64,000 nucleotides of DNA from Earliella scabrosa (taxonomy: Eukaryota > Basidiomycota > Agaricomycetes > Polyporales > Polyporaceae). The stretch is from the NCBI GenBank assembly GCA_022605405.1, contig JABYQQ010000005.1:2356001-2420000 (forward strand). Direction: 5' to 3'. The notes under the pieces were generated by a model. It worked only from the letters and a program-made list of their open reading frames with translations, made no database searches and was not told the DNA's origin. Positions 23,317 through 34,454 of this stretch are shown in pieces. The position numbers were made by a program, and so were the translations under genes. How positions within the stretch are numbered: position 1 is the first letter of the stretch; every line of letters starts with the position of its first letter.

Positions 23317-25239
23317 CTACATAGCGGCAGGGGTCGACGGGGCAGACATATACTCCGAATGTGCGGTGCTCGATGGGCTCAGAGGGGCAGATTGTGTGGA
23401 GCCCCGACGACCGCTGTCCCTCGCCTCCGTTTCCTCCGTCTTGTCTCCGGGATGTATCGGTGCGGTCGTCGCACCGAGTTCAGCGGAGTCTGACTCGTTC
23501 TTGGTAGGACTTGACGCGCCGCTCCTGTGCTCACGCACAGAGGCGTGATCGGGTGAAGGCACCTCGGACGCAGCCTTCGAGCCAGGCAGCGTCACGGTAG
23601 ACGCCTTGTCAATCGGCACACCCGCCTTCGAGCCCGGAAGCGACAGTAGGGACGCCTGAGCATCTGCGGTCGCCGCGGGTGGCGTCTGCATGTCGCTGTC
23701 CGACGCAGGCTCGACCGTGATGGAGCTCTTGCCCTGGCCATCGGTGAGCGCAGATGACGCAGTATCGCTCCTTTGGCCGGTTGTAGAATCGCCCTCCGCA
23801 TCGTTTCTTCCGTCTCCCTCCTCCTCTTCCATTCCAGGGAATCCATCCTCCAATATCTCATCCGTGCTCAGGCCGCCGGTTACGAGGCTTCCGGACGTCC
23901 AGAGGCTCTTGCTTCTCATGCCACCAGGACTGGGTGCCCCGACGCCACCGCCAATCGCAACATTCGCGCTCCATCCGCTGACCGTGCTGTCCCAACTGCC
24001 GCGGCGAGAGCTCCTCGGACGGAGTGCACGCACGCTGGCGTCGACGTCAGGGTCATACCGCTCCTCTTCAAGGTCGTTCATCATGAAGTGACTCGTGCTG
24101 TCCGTGAGGCCCACAGCGTTGCTCCATTGAGAGATCGAGTCGTCAGCGATGGACGCCCGGCCCGAGAGTGCAATCGCCGCGGCGCCAATACGTGCGCCAG
24201 GCAGCCCAAACGCAGAAGATGCGAGTGTCAGCACTGAGGCATCGTCAGGGGGAGGGGAGGAGGGCCGAGGATTGTTCCGGGGATGGTGCGCGGTGTACAG
24301 TGGAGCGGTCAGAGTGGCTCCCCGTCCACCCGCTGAACCCGAATTGTCGGATGACGGTCGCGAAGGGCTCGTCGGCGACGGTGGCGGGATGGCAGAAAAG
24401 GTGATAGAGCCCGACGACGGACCAGAAGAGTGTGTCCTGATGTGCGGCGGAAGGCGATGGGCAGGGGTGGTAGGGGTAGGCGGGGCTTGGGCGATATGGG
24501 CCATGCCTCCCGTGAGGTCGACACTGAGGAGGGTGGTGGGCTTCGTGCTCGCAGTCATGCTCCGGAACGTCCGGGAGTGGGAGAGATACGAGGACGAATC
24601 GCGGGAGGGAGAGGGCGAAGGGGGCGAGCTAGGGGGAAGCGGACGCACCGACGCATCTTCGTCTGCCTCGAGGTAGCTTGCGGGCGAATACAGCGACTCG
24701 CGCGCCACAGACAACCTCAGATCGTCGTCAGAGTCGCTCCGGTAGGAACGGCTATCTGCATCGTCGTTGGTCTCGTTCAACGAGATGGTCCCGCGAAGAC
24801 TATGCGCCCTATTCTGCCTTGAGCCCGTGGTGTTACTGCGGGTCCGAGACTGGATCGACAGAGGCGGGGGCGCTGGGACGGACGAGCGACGGTGCTGCTT
24901 CTCGGTGCTCCGGGTGGAAGTCGTGCCGTATCGTGACTCGGACGTCCTTCTTGCGCGAACTGTCCCAGCTAGCTTGCGCTGGAACCAGTTGATGATCGGC
25001 TTGCTCGCTCGACGGGAGACCTTCTTCATTTGCTCTTGGCTCTGGCTCTTCGCGGGAGCTGACATGGTGGAGGGAGCGTTTGAGAGCTTAGCAGCGTCTT
25101 TCTTTGACTTCGCTGTTGACATGGGTGAACTTTGCGCAGTCGCGGATTGGGACCCAGGAGACTTCGTCTTGGACGCGCCCTGTGCCTTGGACAGTGAGGC
25201 AGATGCGGACTTGGGCTGAGTTGCGACGGCCGCAGACAT
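23317..25239 (-). CDS. Ser/Pro-rich disordered protein with conserved basic N-terminal motif
   Basis: A single long exon. The start MSAAVATQPKSAS (25239) was chosen because it follows a CT-rich leader. An upstream in-frame ATG at 25455 would extend it to 712 aa but run to within 45 bp of the ZCCHC9 stop. The sequence is mostly low complexity (Ser, Thr, Pro, Gly, Asp). One ordered-looking segment, KPIINWFQRKLAGTVRARR, sits about 70 residues in and may be an amphipathic or basic targeting helix. Other islands are SQWSNAVGLTDSTSHFMMND and LSTDEILEDGFPGMEEE. No enzyme or binding domain is recognised. It is likely a phosphorylation-rich regulatory protein by composition only. Confidence 0.6.
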   Translation of the reverse strand: MSAAVATQPKSASASLSKAQGASKTKSPGSQSATAQSSPMSTAKSKKDAAKLSNAPSTMSAPAKSQSQEQMKKVSRRASKPIINWFQRKLAGTVRARRTSESRYGTTSTRSTEKQHRRSSVPAPPPLSIQSRTRSNTTGSRQNRAHSLRGTISLNETNDDADSRSYRSDSDDDLRLSVARESLYSPASYLEADEDASVRPLPPSSPPSPSPSRDSSSYLSHSRTFRSMTASTKPTTLLSVDLTGGMAHIAQAPPTPTTPAHRLPPHIRTHSSGPSSGSITFSAIPPPSPTSPSRPSSDNSGSAGGRGATLTAPLYTAHHPRNNPRPSSPPPDDASVLTLASSAFGLPGARIGAAAIALSGRASIADDSISQWSNAVGLTDSTSHFMMNDLEEERYDPDVDASVRALRPRSSRRGSWDSTVSGWSANVAIGGGVGAPSPGGMRSKSLWTSGSLVTGGLSTDEILEDGFPGMEEEEGDGRNDAEGDSTTGQRSDTASSALTDGQGKSSITVEPASDSDMQTPPAATADAQASLLSLPGSKAGVPIDKASTVTLPGSKAASEVPSPDHASVREHRSGASSPTKNESDSAELGATTAPIHPGDKTEETEARDSGRRGSTQSAPLSPSSTAHSEYMSAPSTPAAM

Positions 25240-25499
25240 GTCTGCGAGGCAAGAAAGGGGAGACGAGGCGTCGTCGTCGTGCGGTGGATAGTACGTATGT
25301 GGCTTCGGGCCAACGCCTGCTCTCCTCTCCATGCCTGTGGCAGTGCTCCTGCCCCATGTGGAATGATGCAGATGATTCTCCCGGGCGCTCTCGCGTGTGA
25401 GCTCAGAGTGCAGCACAGGCGGTACACTCCACCCTGCGCGTGGTCGTACATACATCGCATCGGGACGTGGTCAAGACACAACAGCATCATACACAACTG

Positions 25500-26632
25500 T
25501 CAGAAGACGACTACTTTCTTTTTCTTCGGCGCCGGCGCATCCCCAAACGCCTTCACAACACCTGTGTGCGCCCCAACTTTCACCCCTGCCTTCCGCTTTG
25601 CCTTTTCTTCCAGCTTCTCCGACTTGTCCACCTCGACTGTCATCCGTTTGAAAGTGTGGAAGTCGTCTTCGTCCGCACCTCCGCCTTGTCCCGTACCAAC
25701 GAATAGGGTGTTCGCGACAACCTCTGTGTCGCTCATCAGTTTCATGCGAGAAGGGCTGTTGACAGCATGGAAACGCACCCTGTTTCCTCAAGGGACAATC
25801 TTTGGCAAGATGTGATGTCTCCTTACACAGCTTGCAGCACCCGCCATTAGGGTAGATACCCTTCGACGCGTTCTTCGGGCATTTCGACGCGAGGTGTCCC
25901 TTCCCGGAACATACAAAGCACGACGCAAATGGTAGAGGGTTTGACGGGTCCACGGGTTCCTTGCACTTCGATAGATTGTGTCGGCGAGACCCACATCTAG
26001 TAGTTGCTGAGTTCACGCAGTCAAGGGGTATCGAGGAACGACGCACCGGTAGCATATCCCAACAGCATCCCGACCGGACTTCGCGGCGGACTTATCCCGC
26101 TCGCCTTCGATAGTATCCGCTGCGAGTCTGTTCGTGCAGTCTCTCGCAGAATGCCCTCTCTCTCGGCAAGCGAAGCAGATGGTCTCAGAATGCCTGTCGT
26201 CGATACGCTTGAGTCTGCGCTGTTCTGAGGCAAATTTACGGGCATTCGCATCTGTGTGTAACTTGAATGAACGCAAGGGTCTTCCTGATCGAATTTGAGC
26301 AAACCTTTAGGTTTCCGTTTGTCAAACTTGTCCCTCTTCTGGCCCATGTCCCCGTGCCTGGTCTTCTTCAGCCTTCGTTCGGTGGACGCTTCACCATCCT
26401 CAGCTCCTCCATCCCCATCTTCGCGTGACGTTGGGGCAGGATTTGCCTCGTCTGAGAGCTTTGTCTTCTTGGAATTGCCACGTTTCCTCTTCTTCTTTTC
26501 AGGTTCTGCTGTAGCATCCCCAGATGGGTCAGCGGCTGTAACAGGTGCGACCTCGGCTTCCTCCTTGGGCTCGTTGTTGAACCCAGCTTGAACGTATGTC
26601 CGCTTCCGCGCAAAGTTTGTGTATCGCGTCAT
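25500..26632 (-). CDS. ZCCHC9: ZCCHC9-like zinc-knuckle nucleolar protein
   Basis: Begins MTRYTNFARKRTYVQAG, then a Lys-rich linker with nuclear-localisation-like KKKRKRGNSKKTK and KKTRHGDMGQKRDKFDKRKP. Spliced exons give a basic helix (FASEQRRLKRIDDRHSE) and four CCHC knuckles: CFACRERGHSARDC, CYRCGSRRHNLSKC, CFVCSGKGHLASKC and CKLCKETSHLAKDC. The second knuckle is split by an intron. The block KGIYPNGGCCKLC between knuckles 3 and 4 is diagnostic for the ZCCHC9 family, nucleolar RNA-binding proteins linked to ribosome biogenesis. The C-terminus (TLFVGTGQGGGADEDDF ... KKKKVVVF) ends at 25500. Divergent from the CCDC90-like gene, with 264 bp between the starts. All Cys/His ligands are present. 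Confidence 0.88.
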
Positions 26633-26799
26633 TGTAATGACAACCGGGTCGGGTGTTCAAGGGTCCGAGGTGGAAGAACGAGGAGGGAGGTCTGCAGGAC
26701 TCGCAGTGGCTGAAGACGAAGATCGACTCGTCCAAATTTGGCAAGATCGGGAGGCGATGGTACGGCGCGTCTCTTCCGGTCCACAACCTGCATTCCTAC

Positions 26800-26842
26800 T
26801 GCATCGTCCTGCACTGTCGTCCTGCATCGTCCTGCATCGTCT
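26800..26842. repeat. short tandem repeat (CCTGCATCGT)n
   Basis: Three to four imperfect 10-bp units lie in the divergent promoter between the ZCCHC9-like and CCDC90-like genes. Confidence 0.6.
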
Positions 26843-26896
26843 ACAGCTGATCTACGCGCAACTCCGTGCACTTCTGTCTGTGCTTGCTCTGCTTGA

Positions 26897-28220
26897 ATGC
26901 TCACCCGTCAACTTCACGCTCTACGCAGTCCACTCTTATGCGCAGATGAATTACTTTCTCCTCGGGTGTGCAGATCCGCACTCCGTCTCCGCCTTGCGCG
27001 TGCCGCACCATACATGACAAGGTCAGACCCTCCAAACTTCCGCGGGCCCTCCTCAATATCTATGGCGCATCCGATGGACCCGTCCAACCAGGCCGGACCG
27101 AGTCAGGCTCCCTCCCCGCCTCCGGCCCCTTCCAATCCTCCACCAACGGCGGATGCATCCTCGAGCACTACCACACCATCCAGCGCAGATGCCACGGCAG
27201 CGAGCGCACCTCAGTCCGGCTCTGACGCGTCCGTACCGGCGAGGTACATGCATCCGCCGCTTGATCCCCATGCACCGTTACCCCACCTCCCCACCACTCC
27301 GCCTTCCCATACCACCCCTCCCTTCAACACACACAAGTTTGTCCGTGCTCTAGAGGGATCCGATCCAACTTCCAATTCTTCTACACCCATTTTTCCAACA
27401 CCCATTGCACGCAATCTCATGCGCGCAACCCGTGCGCTGCTCGTGGATCGAATAGGGCGCGTCAAGAGGGACGCATTGACTGTGCAAGACTTGGAGAGCG
27501 TGAGTCGAGTCGCGTTTGTGCCGCGCTAGGGTCTGTCTGATGGAATAGGTGTGCTGTGTAGCAAGCGTATCTGTTCAAAGCTGCGCTGTCCGAGCTGCGT
27601 TCGGAGACGAGCATGCTGACCAGGAACGAGACCGCTGCCATGCGCACGGCGACGACGGCTTTGAGACGGGAGGTCGACAACCTGGGTACGCGCATGAAGG
27701 AAGATATTGCGACGCTCAAACATGAGTATGTGCTACATCTTGAATCCTTAGTTGACTGTCTTGGCTGACAGTCTCGTTTGCACCATAGGATCCAGATGGA
27801 CCTGGACAGTCGGAAGAACGAGGCGAAGAGTGATTTGAAGCGGATAGACATGCAAATTGAGGCAAGTCGCCGTTGTTTGGAGACCTGTCGTCATGTACTC
27901 ATCGCGTGCACGATTCGGCAGGAAGTGTTGAGTAGAGCTCTCATCACAATTGGCGAGCTCAAGACCCAGGTCGAAGAGTCCCGCTGGGAGAAGCTGAAAG
28001 CAGCTGTCGGTAAGTCGTGTCGTCCTGCCGCTTTCATTCGAACGTATCTCATGCTCGTATCCGTTGTTCAGGTGCACTCGCCGTGCTCTCTGTGGTTATT
28101 ATCATCTCGATGGAGATCTACGTCGTTCAACCGAAAAACAAGAAGAGCGCACCACCACCTCCACCACCAGCACCCGAGATCTTACCACATGCCGGCGGCA
28201 ACCCGCCGTGGACTACATGA
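26897..28220 (+). CDS. CCDC90/DUF1640 mitochondrial coiled-coil protein (MCUR1/Fmp32 family)
   Basis: The N-terminus ([14 protein letters not shown] ... [14 protein letters not shown]) is rich in Arg and Leu and lacks acidic residues at first, as expected of a mitochondrial presequence. A Pro/Ser-rich spacer follows, then the DUF1640 core: [33 protein letters not shown], and after an intron [57 protein letters not shown]. The last part is [20 protein letters not shown], and a splice leads to a membrane segment [18 protein letters not shown] and a Pro-rich tail ending at TGA 28218-28220. Family members are inner-membrane proteins with a long coiled coil. The animal member MCUR1 affects calcium uptake, and yeast Fmp32 is linked to cytochrome oxidase assembly. 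The coiled coil and terminal helix are complete. Confidence 0.87.
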
Positions 28221-28522
28221 CGATACATAGTATTCGGCACACGTCTTGTGCAGGTCTCGAGGCGAACTCTTGTTATGTCACAATGATTGGATGCTAGAAG
28301 GCACGTTAGAAGGTACTCACCTATAGTCAACACCCCTGGACTCTATGTATCATACGGCCTGAAGTTGCGCACACATACACACTCCTTGAGATACACCATA
28401 CAAATGCTACATGTTATCCTTACACTCCATCTAATTGATATAACCAACGTCTTCGACCCCGATGGAAGAGAAATGAGGATGCACCAATGTCTGTGCGTCC
28501 AGGGTAGTGATACAACAGTAGC

Positions 28523-29228
28523 TCACCGCACCTCCAGCTTGTCCAGTTTGTCCGCGAGCGCATCCGCTCCAGAACCCGCATCCTTCTTCGCGTCCGGTGC
28601 GACCGCCCAGTTGGGCTGCTCCTCCGTATGCGTGCCCTCGCGCTTGACGGCAGGCGCAGCGGCCACCTTCGCGCCCTCCGCCTCGTCCTCCTCATCGTCG
28701 TCCCAATTATCCTTGACCTTCTCCGGCCCCGCGTCCTTCTTCTCCTTCCGCTTCTCCTTCCGTTTCTCGTTCTTCTTCTGCGCCTTCGACATCCCCGCCT
28801 TGGATGCTGGCGCAGCCGCGGCGGTCTGCGCGGGCGGGGTCCAGCCGATGATGTGCCCCTTGGGGAGCGAGTTCGCGTCCATCTGCGCCTGGCGCGTGCC
28901 GCGGAAGCGGCGGACGTCTTCTTGCGGGGTGTACCCTGGTCTTATCTTGATCTGCTTCCGCATCCTGCCACGGTTGCGTGCGAGAGATGCAGCAGGCGGA
29001 GCGTTGTGTCCCAGATGTGCGGAGGAGCGGTGAAGGTGGCGAGGGTATTCCAGGACGGACGGGACGAAAGGCGGGTTCATGATGAGATGGCTGGTCATAG
29101 ATTGAGGCTGGCGAGAACACTCACGACCCATCTGGTCTCTTGGATTCTGGGATAACGCGTTCGAGGGTGCGTGGGTCCACCGCAATACCGGCGGCGGAGG
29201 TCTCGGGGACAATAGGGGGTTTCGACAT
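28523..29228 (-). CDS. PYM1: PYM, Partner of Y14 and Mago (exon-junction-complex disassembly factor)
   Basis: Two exons. The first encodes MSKPPIVPETSAAGIAVDPR and TLERVIPESKRPDG (29228 to about 29125), the second continues SMRKQIKIRPGYTPQEDVRR. This is the Mago-binding domain at the N-terminus of PYM, which removes the exon junction complex from mRNA during translation. The middle has HIIGWTPPAQ, then a Lys/Glu-rich helix (KAQKKNEKRKEKRKEKKDAG) typical of the ribosome-binding part. The C-terminus (DALADKLDKLEVR) ends at 28523 and resembles the family's C-terminal leucine helix. The start MSKPP is preferred over an upstream in-frame ATG at 29372 because it matches the usual PYM start. Divergent from GPN3, with 354 bp between starts. 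An intron-rich genome retaining PYM fits expectation. Confidence 0.88.
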
Positions 29229-29582
29229 GGCTTCGTGCGGGGCGGGCCCAAGTAGTAGTGATGGCGCGTGGGTGGGTGCTTCGTTGAGAGAATACGCAGA
29301 AAGTGAAGCAGAGTTGCAGATGGCTGAGGACAGCCTGCAGCGAGAGCTCGGGGAGGAGAGCCTGCAGATCAATCCGGTACGCGACCGATCGACTCAGGAC
29401 GCGCGCGCTCGGTAGCGTGCAGATTATCTTCCCGAATTGGGCGTCTACGGTCATCTACCTCTTGTCCTCAGCCTCTGTTCCAATCCATACTTGCTCAAAC
29501 TTATCTGAGCGTACAAACAGCTCGAATTGACGGACACGCGCGAGAGTATACATTGCACTCTTCCCAAAAAAACTACACCTCG

Positions 29583-31302
29583 ATGCGTTACGCCGTTCTG
29601 GTGACCGGGCCCGCAGGGGCGGGCAAATCGACGTTCTGCAACGGCCTCATTACCCACCTACAAACCTCAAAACGGTCTGGACATCTTGTCAACCTGGACC
29701 CCGCCGCGAACACGGACGCGTTCGAGTACGAGCCGTCAATAGACATCCGCGATCTCATCACGCTCGAAGACGTCATGGGCGAGCTTGGGTACGGGCCGAA
29801 CGGAGGACTGGTATACTGCTTCGAGTGCGTACTGTTCAGATGTCGCATGTCCGCTGTCCGACATCCTGGGTAGTGGTCAAGGTCCATTCTGACGATTCCG
29901 GTGTGTCGCAGGTATCTGCTGGAGAACATGGATTGGCTCGACGAGGAGCTTGGAGGATATGAAGATGACTATCTAATATTTGACTGCCCAGGTTCGCTTT
30001 TCATGTCCGGGTTCCGTCACAACTCACTCAGAGGAGCAGGTCAGATCGAGCTGTACACGCACCATCCGTTTCTTCCAACACTGGTCCGTCATCTCCAGCG
30101 GCTCGGTCTACGGACATGCGCCGTATACCTGATTGAGTCCCAATTCATGGAAGACAAGTACAAGTTCTTCAGGTCAGTCATATTCGCGGCAATGAGGAGC
30201 CAAAGAACACTAACCCGTCGTGCACCACCATTCCAGTGGTGTGCTCTCAGCGATGTCCGCCATGGTGAACCTGGAGGTGCCATGGATCAATCTCATGTCG
30301 AAGATGGACCTCGTCACAACGAACGTAGAGGACAAGGGGAGCGGTCGCAATGGGCTCCGTACGCGGAAAGATATCTCAAGGTGAGAACTCGGTCCTCCGT
30401 CGGGTCCCCTTCCAAGTGCGCTAGCTCCATCAAGGTCAAATTCGCCACAGGTTTGCTCTGATTTGACAAGTTTGTGGCTTCATCGACCATGTACAGCATG
30501 GCGCCACCAGCTGCATGCATTTGACTGCGCGAGACGCTCCTTCCGGAGTCTCCGTTCCATCGTTCCAGTGCCGTGGCCCCGACCCTCTGTGCGGGATCCT
30601 CATAAACGGATATGGCGAGCTCACCCTCTCTATTGCACAGATACCTCGAAGTCGATCCCATGCTGCTGGTGTCGGCGCCAGGGAGCCGAGAAGAGCGCAC
30701 GGAGCGTAATTCCCGGTTCCACTCCCTCAACCAAGCCATCGTCCAGCTAGTGAGTCATTTTGGTCGCTGACGTCCGTGCCGTCTGCTCAACCGTTCTACC
30801 CCTCCTCCGTGCCCGGTGCTGCTGTGACGCCCCATACGCTCGAACTGCTTGGCCTTGCGTTGCTCCGTCCGCCAACTGTGATTCTGATCATGCGACTGCG
30901 CCATACATCACCGTCCGTGCGCCGCCAAACGTGCGCGCTCCGTCGACCGCGCACAGATCGAAGACAACCCGCTCGTCAGGTTCCTTGCGCTAGACTTGAC
31001 GAACCCCGACTCGATCGAGACGGTGCTCAGCCATATCGACCACGTCATGCAGTACGGCGAGGACGAAGAGCCCAAAGAGGTCGGTGCCCTCATCGTCCCG
31101 ATGTTCTGCGAGAGACTTCTGCTGACAAGCTTGTCTTGTTTTTCCCTCAACTCGGTGGTCGGTCCCTGTCTTGTCGGCGTGCGTGCGACCTGCCATGCGC
31201 GTTTGGCAACGGAATCACAAATGCACTCCCTTCCTATTTGGATTTCTCGAACATATGCAGCCGGCCGACATGGACGATGGCGACTTTGCCGACATGGAGT
31301 GA
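29583..31302 (+). CDS. GPN3: GPN-loop GTPase 3
   Basis: Starts [20 protein letters not shown], with the P-loop GPAGAGKST at the extreme N-terminus as in all Gpn proteins. The signature Gly-Pro-Asn loop is in [15 protein letters not shown], spliced to [15 protein letters not shown]. The G3 region is [18 protein letters not shown] across an intron, and the base-recognition motif is [10 protein letters not shown]. Further exons give [37 protein letters not shown], and a last exon [13 protein letters not shown] ending at TGA 31300-31302. Gpn3 acts with Gpn1/Npa3 in the assembly and nuclear import of RNA polymerase II. Seven or so introns interrupt the gene and all motifs are intact. An alternative ATG at 29553 adds ten residues but does not match the family. 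Confidence 0.93.
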
Positions 31303-31958
31303 TTGATGTTTTGTGGGTGTGCGGTCGCTACGTGGGAGGCTGGAGTCCCTGCCTCTCTCTCACACACATAACACGGTTCTAGCACCCGCTCGGATACTAG
31401 GGTTCAGCATGTGCAGATGTCGCGGTCCCAGCTGCCGCCTCCCTAGACGAATTCCACTGTCAAACCCCACAGGTCCGAAGATTGAACGCGCCTTCCGTTC
31501 CCAACTTAGCCACCCCCTGAAGCTGCGTCTGTGAATCTGATTCATTCAATGCAATTGCTGTTCACCGCTCCGACTCTTCCCGTCGTCGTTTCCCACTGCG
31601 CTCGGGATGCTTGGTCTGGCAGGCCTCGAGGCCGACGTCAGATGCACTGAAAGACGTCAGGGCGATCGGGAGATGTACGCGCTTTTCGAGTTGGCACAAT
31701 CGTCGCCAGGCGATGTTGAACCCGTGCTACATTGACGCCTATATCTACCCACCACCGGACGACCCTGCGCAAAGGATCTCCAGCAGCCCGCCGAGTCATC
31801 ATAGGCGTCGATGCCGTTGCAACCCTCCGCACTGTATACGGTTTGCGGTCCGTGCTTCGTATTCTAGCCCCGCTTCTCCCACTCCGAACTCAAACGCGTC
31901 TAGCCCTCTGCGTCTTTCTTGTTCGCAGCACGTCCTGTCCGGTGGCGCAGGGGCGGAC

Positions 31959-32102
31959 GTGATCGTGCTGGTGGTTTGGTGGGGGCGCCCCCATACCCGA
32001 GCCACAGGCCTGGGGTCTCTTGGTGGACAGCTCACACTGGCACATCACCGCGGGGGTAGCTTCAATCTCTTCCCTCGGCGGGCAGACCACCAGCACGATC
32101 AC
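31959..32102. repeat. 17-bp inverted repeat, 110-bp loop
   Basis: GTGATCGTGCTGGTGGT at 31959-31975 is the exact reverse complement of 32086-32102. No target-site duplication was noticed at the ends, so a transposon origin is not supported. Confidence 0.6.
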
Positions 32103-34436
32103 GCCTCCCGCCGCAGTATGTGGAAAGTGGTGGACGAAGCTTATCGGGTCGCGGTGCGCTCGAACCACAGTCTGCACGAATCGGCACTCCGAGTCCCTGG
32201 AAATCGCAAGCTCCGGGTTCGGGACGTTGGTGTCGGGCGCGTGAGCTCGCGTCCGTGTAACGACCGCTCACAACTTTGCGTCCTTCGGACGTCCGAAGCG
32301 CACGCCAGCCAGGGTATACTCGGCCGGAGAGCCTCTCGCGTCGGGCTGAGGCTTGCGCGGCGCAGATCTGCTAGGAATTCGCGCGCCCCACCAGACTATC
32401 ATGCGTATCTTGAATGCCTCTCATGGGTGCCTGGATTTAGGTGCCTGACCTTGAGAAACCGTTGTTGCGCGCCCTGCTCCCCGTTCTCTCCACCGTGGAA
32501 TCTGCTCCGCGCGATGCCAGCGGATTGAGTTCGTCGGGGACCCCACTTGGGTGTGCACTTGGCGCACCCCGCCCCGCCCATCCACAACAGGCTCGCTGCA
32601 TCCGTTCTGAGTCTGACGTGGCTCGCGCTCGGAGCTCGAAGCCCCTGCCAACGCGCTCTCAGCAGACGTGTCTAACAAGGAGGCGCCCGCGTCGATATCG
32701 ACGTCATACGAACATCGCGCTAGAGGCTATTCGGCTCTACAGCAGACGCGCTCGAGCTTCGCGCTTCGGACGCCAAAGCGGTGCCGATTGAGCAGGGAAC
32801 AGAGGCTATCGGTACACGTACAGTACGCCCTACACGTGCGCGATAACGGGCGGGCCAGTGGCCACAGATATCGAGCTATTACACCTACGCCGCCTTGCGG
32901 GACGAGAGATGCACCCTCTACGCATCCATCTTCGCGGAGCCACGCAGCTTCTCCCGCCTCCGCCTTCGTCGAGATCCTCCCCACCCGCGATCTATGAATC
33001 GCATGCATGGACATGCACAGACGCCCCGGGGTTTGTGGGGTAGATCCAAGGGTTCCGGTTAGCACTCTGTCCGCACCCGCGGCGCCGGCGTCGACCACGC
33101 CTGCGCCAACCTTGAATCAAAATAAATCGCACACACCGCGCGTCTCGTAGCCACACTTCGCCGCACCCGCGCGCAGAAGACGCCTCCGGAGCTCGGGACG
33201 GGCTCGACGAGCAATAACGTCAGCGCAGGCTTCCCCGGGACTCCCGCGACCTCCAAGTTCATGTTCCAAGGGGTCCAGCACGATCACGAGCCACTTCGGG
33301 CGTGCGTTGAGGAGCCCAAACGATGAGTCGGATATGGGCTGCAGAGCCATGGATATCTGGATGGCCACTTGGTGCGTCCACGTGCAATCGCGTGGCGAGC
33401 CCGCGAGCCTTCTCGCGCTTCCTCTGAGCCCCAACTCCATTTCACGAGGGAACTGGAAGCGGGCGATATGAGTGCATGAGTCCTGGGATCCACGGGCCCG
33501 CTCGCCCGGGGCTGCGTGCGCGCGGGGACGAGGACGAGGAATGAATGAATAGGCAGTAGGCATTAGGTGGGGTCCCACGGCGCACATATTGGGCGATCGT
33601 CGTCCGATCGTCCGAACCTGCAATGGCAATGGCAATAGCAATAGACACGGACTCGGACTGGCGTGGGGCCGCTCTTATGGGCAGCGCACGCGAGCGAGGC
33701 CACACTGTGGGTAGCGAGGATGGGTGCATGACGGCGGGTGCGTTGGTGCCGTGGCGCGCGAAGCACGCGTCGAGCGAGAGAGGGAAGGTGCGGGGAAGTG
33801 CGGGTACGGGCGGCGTGTGGAGGATGGGGAGAAACCCCGGCACGATGCAGAGCTTGGTGTGTGTACAGAGCTCCAGGGACGTGGGGGGATCGGTGCTGCA
33901 GGACGTTGATGGGTCGATGGGTGGTGGACCAAGCAGCGGGAGTACGCAGCACGGTGGGTAGTTTGGCTGTACCAGGCAGTCGTGTCGCCGTCTTGGGACC
34001 CGGAGCGCGTCCAACGTTTGAGGGTACCTCTCGTTTCTAGCTTCAGAGTTGGATGCAAAGCGAAGTGTGGCGCGCCTACGTGCTCGGGCCCGGGCGAATG
34101 CGGGTCCCCAAGGTATAGCAAGACGTCCGGACGCTGCGTATTGCATCCACGCGCAACGTAAAGCGCATACAGAGACCATGCAAGTATAGCAAGTATAGAG
34201 CCACGAACCTATCTTGCCCTCTTGAGCTTGAAGCTTGAGTTCTTGCCGAGCGCGCACTGCGCGTGGTCGCAGACGGAGCGGGCGACGTGCTTCGCTGATG
34301 CAACGTGTCGCGGACGCTCACGCGCCACGTCCAGGGGCCATCCGGGGAAGGATCTCCAACCGCAGTGGGACCATGCACCTCTGCACAGACAGCCCGAACA
34401 GAGAGCGTTCGCACCGAACCGGTGGCGATGTCCCTG

Positions 34437-34454
34437 CGTACGTACGTACGTACG
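34437..34454. repeat. (CGTA)n microsatellite
   Basis: Four CGTA units followed by CG, 18 bp in total. Confidence 0.8.

Noticed and set aside
29553..29582. Upstream GPN3 start ([10 protein letters not shown])
   Set aside because: Gpn proteins begin almost directly with the P-loop. MRYAVLVTG at 29583 fits the family.
31611..32528. 305-codon plus-strand open frame after GPN3
   Set aside because: No recognisable domain, and comparable frames exist on the opposite strand. Kept as non-coding or uncertain.
33442..34257. 271-codon minus-strand open frame with SIAIAIAIAG-like run
   Set aside because: The run comes from a (GGCAAT)n-type simple repeat, and the rest has random GC-rich composition.
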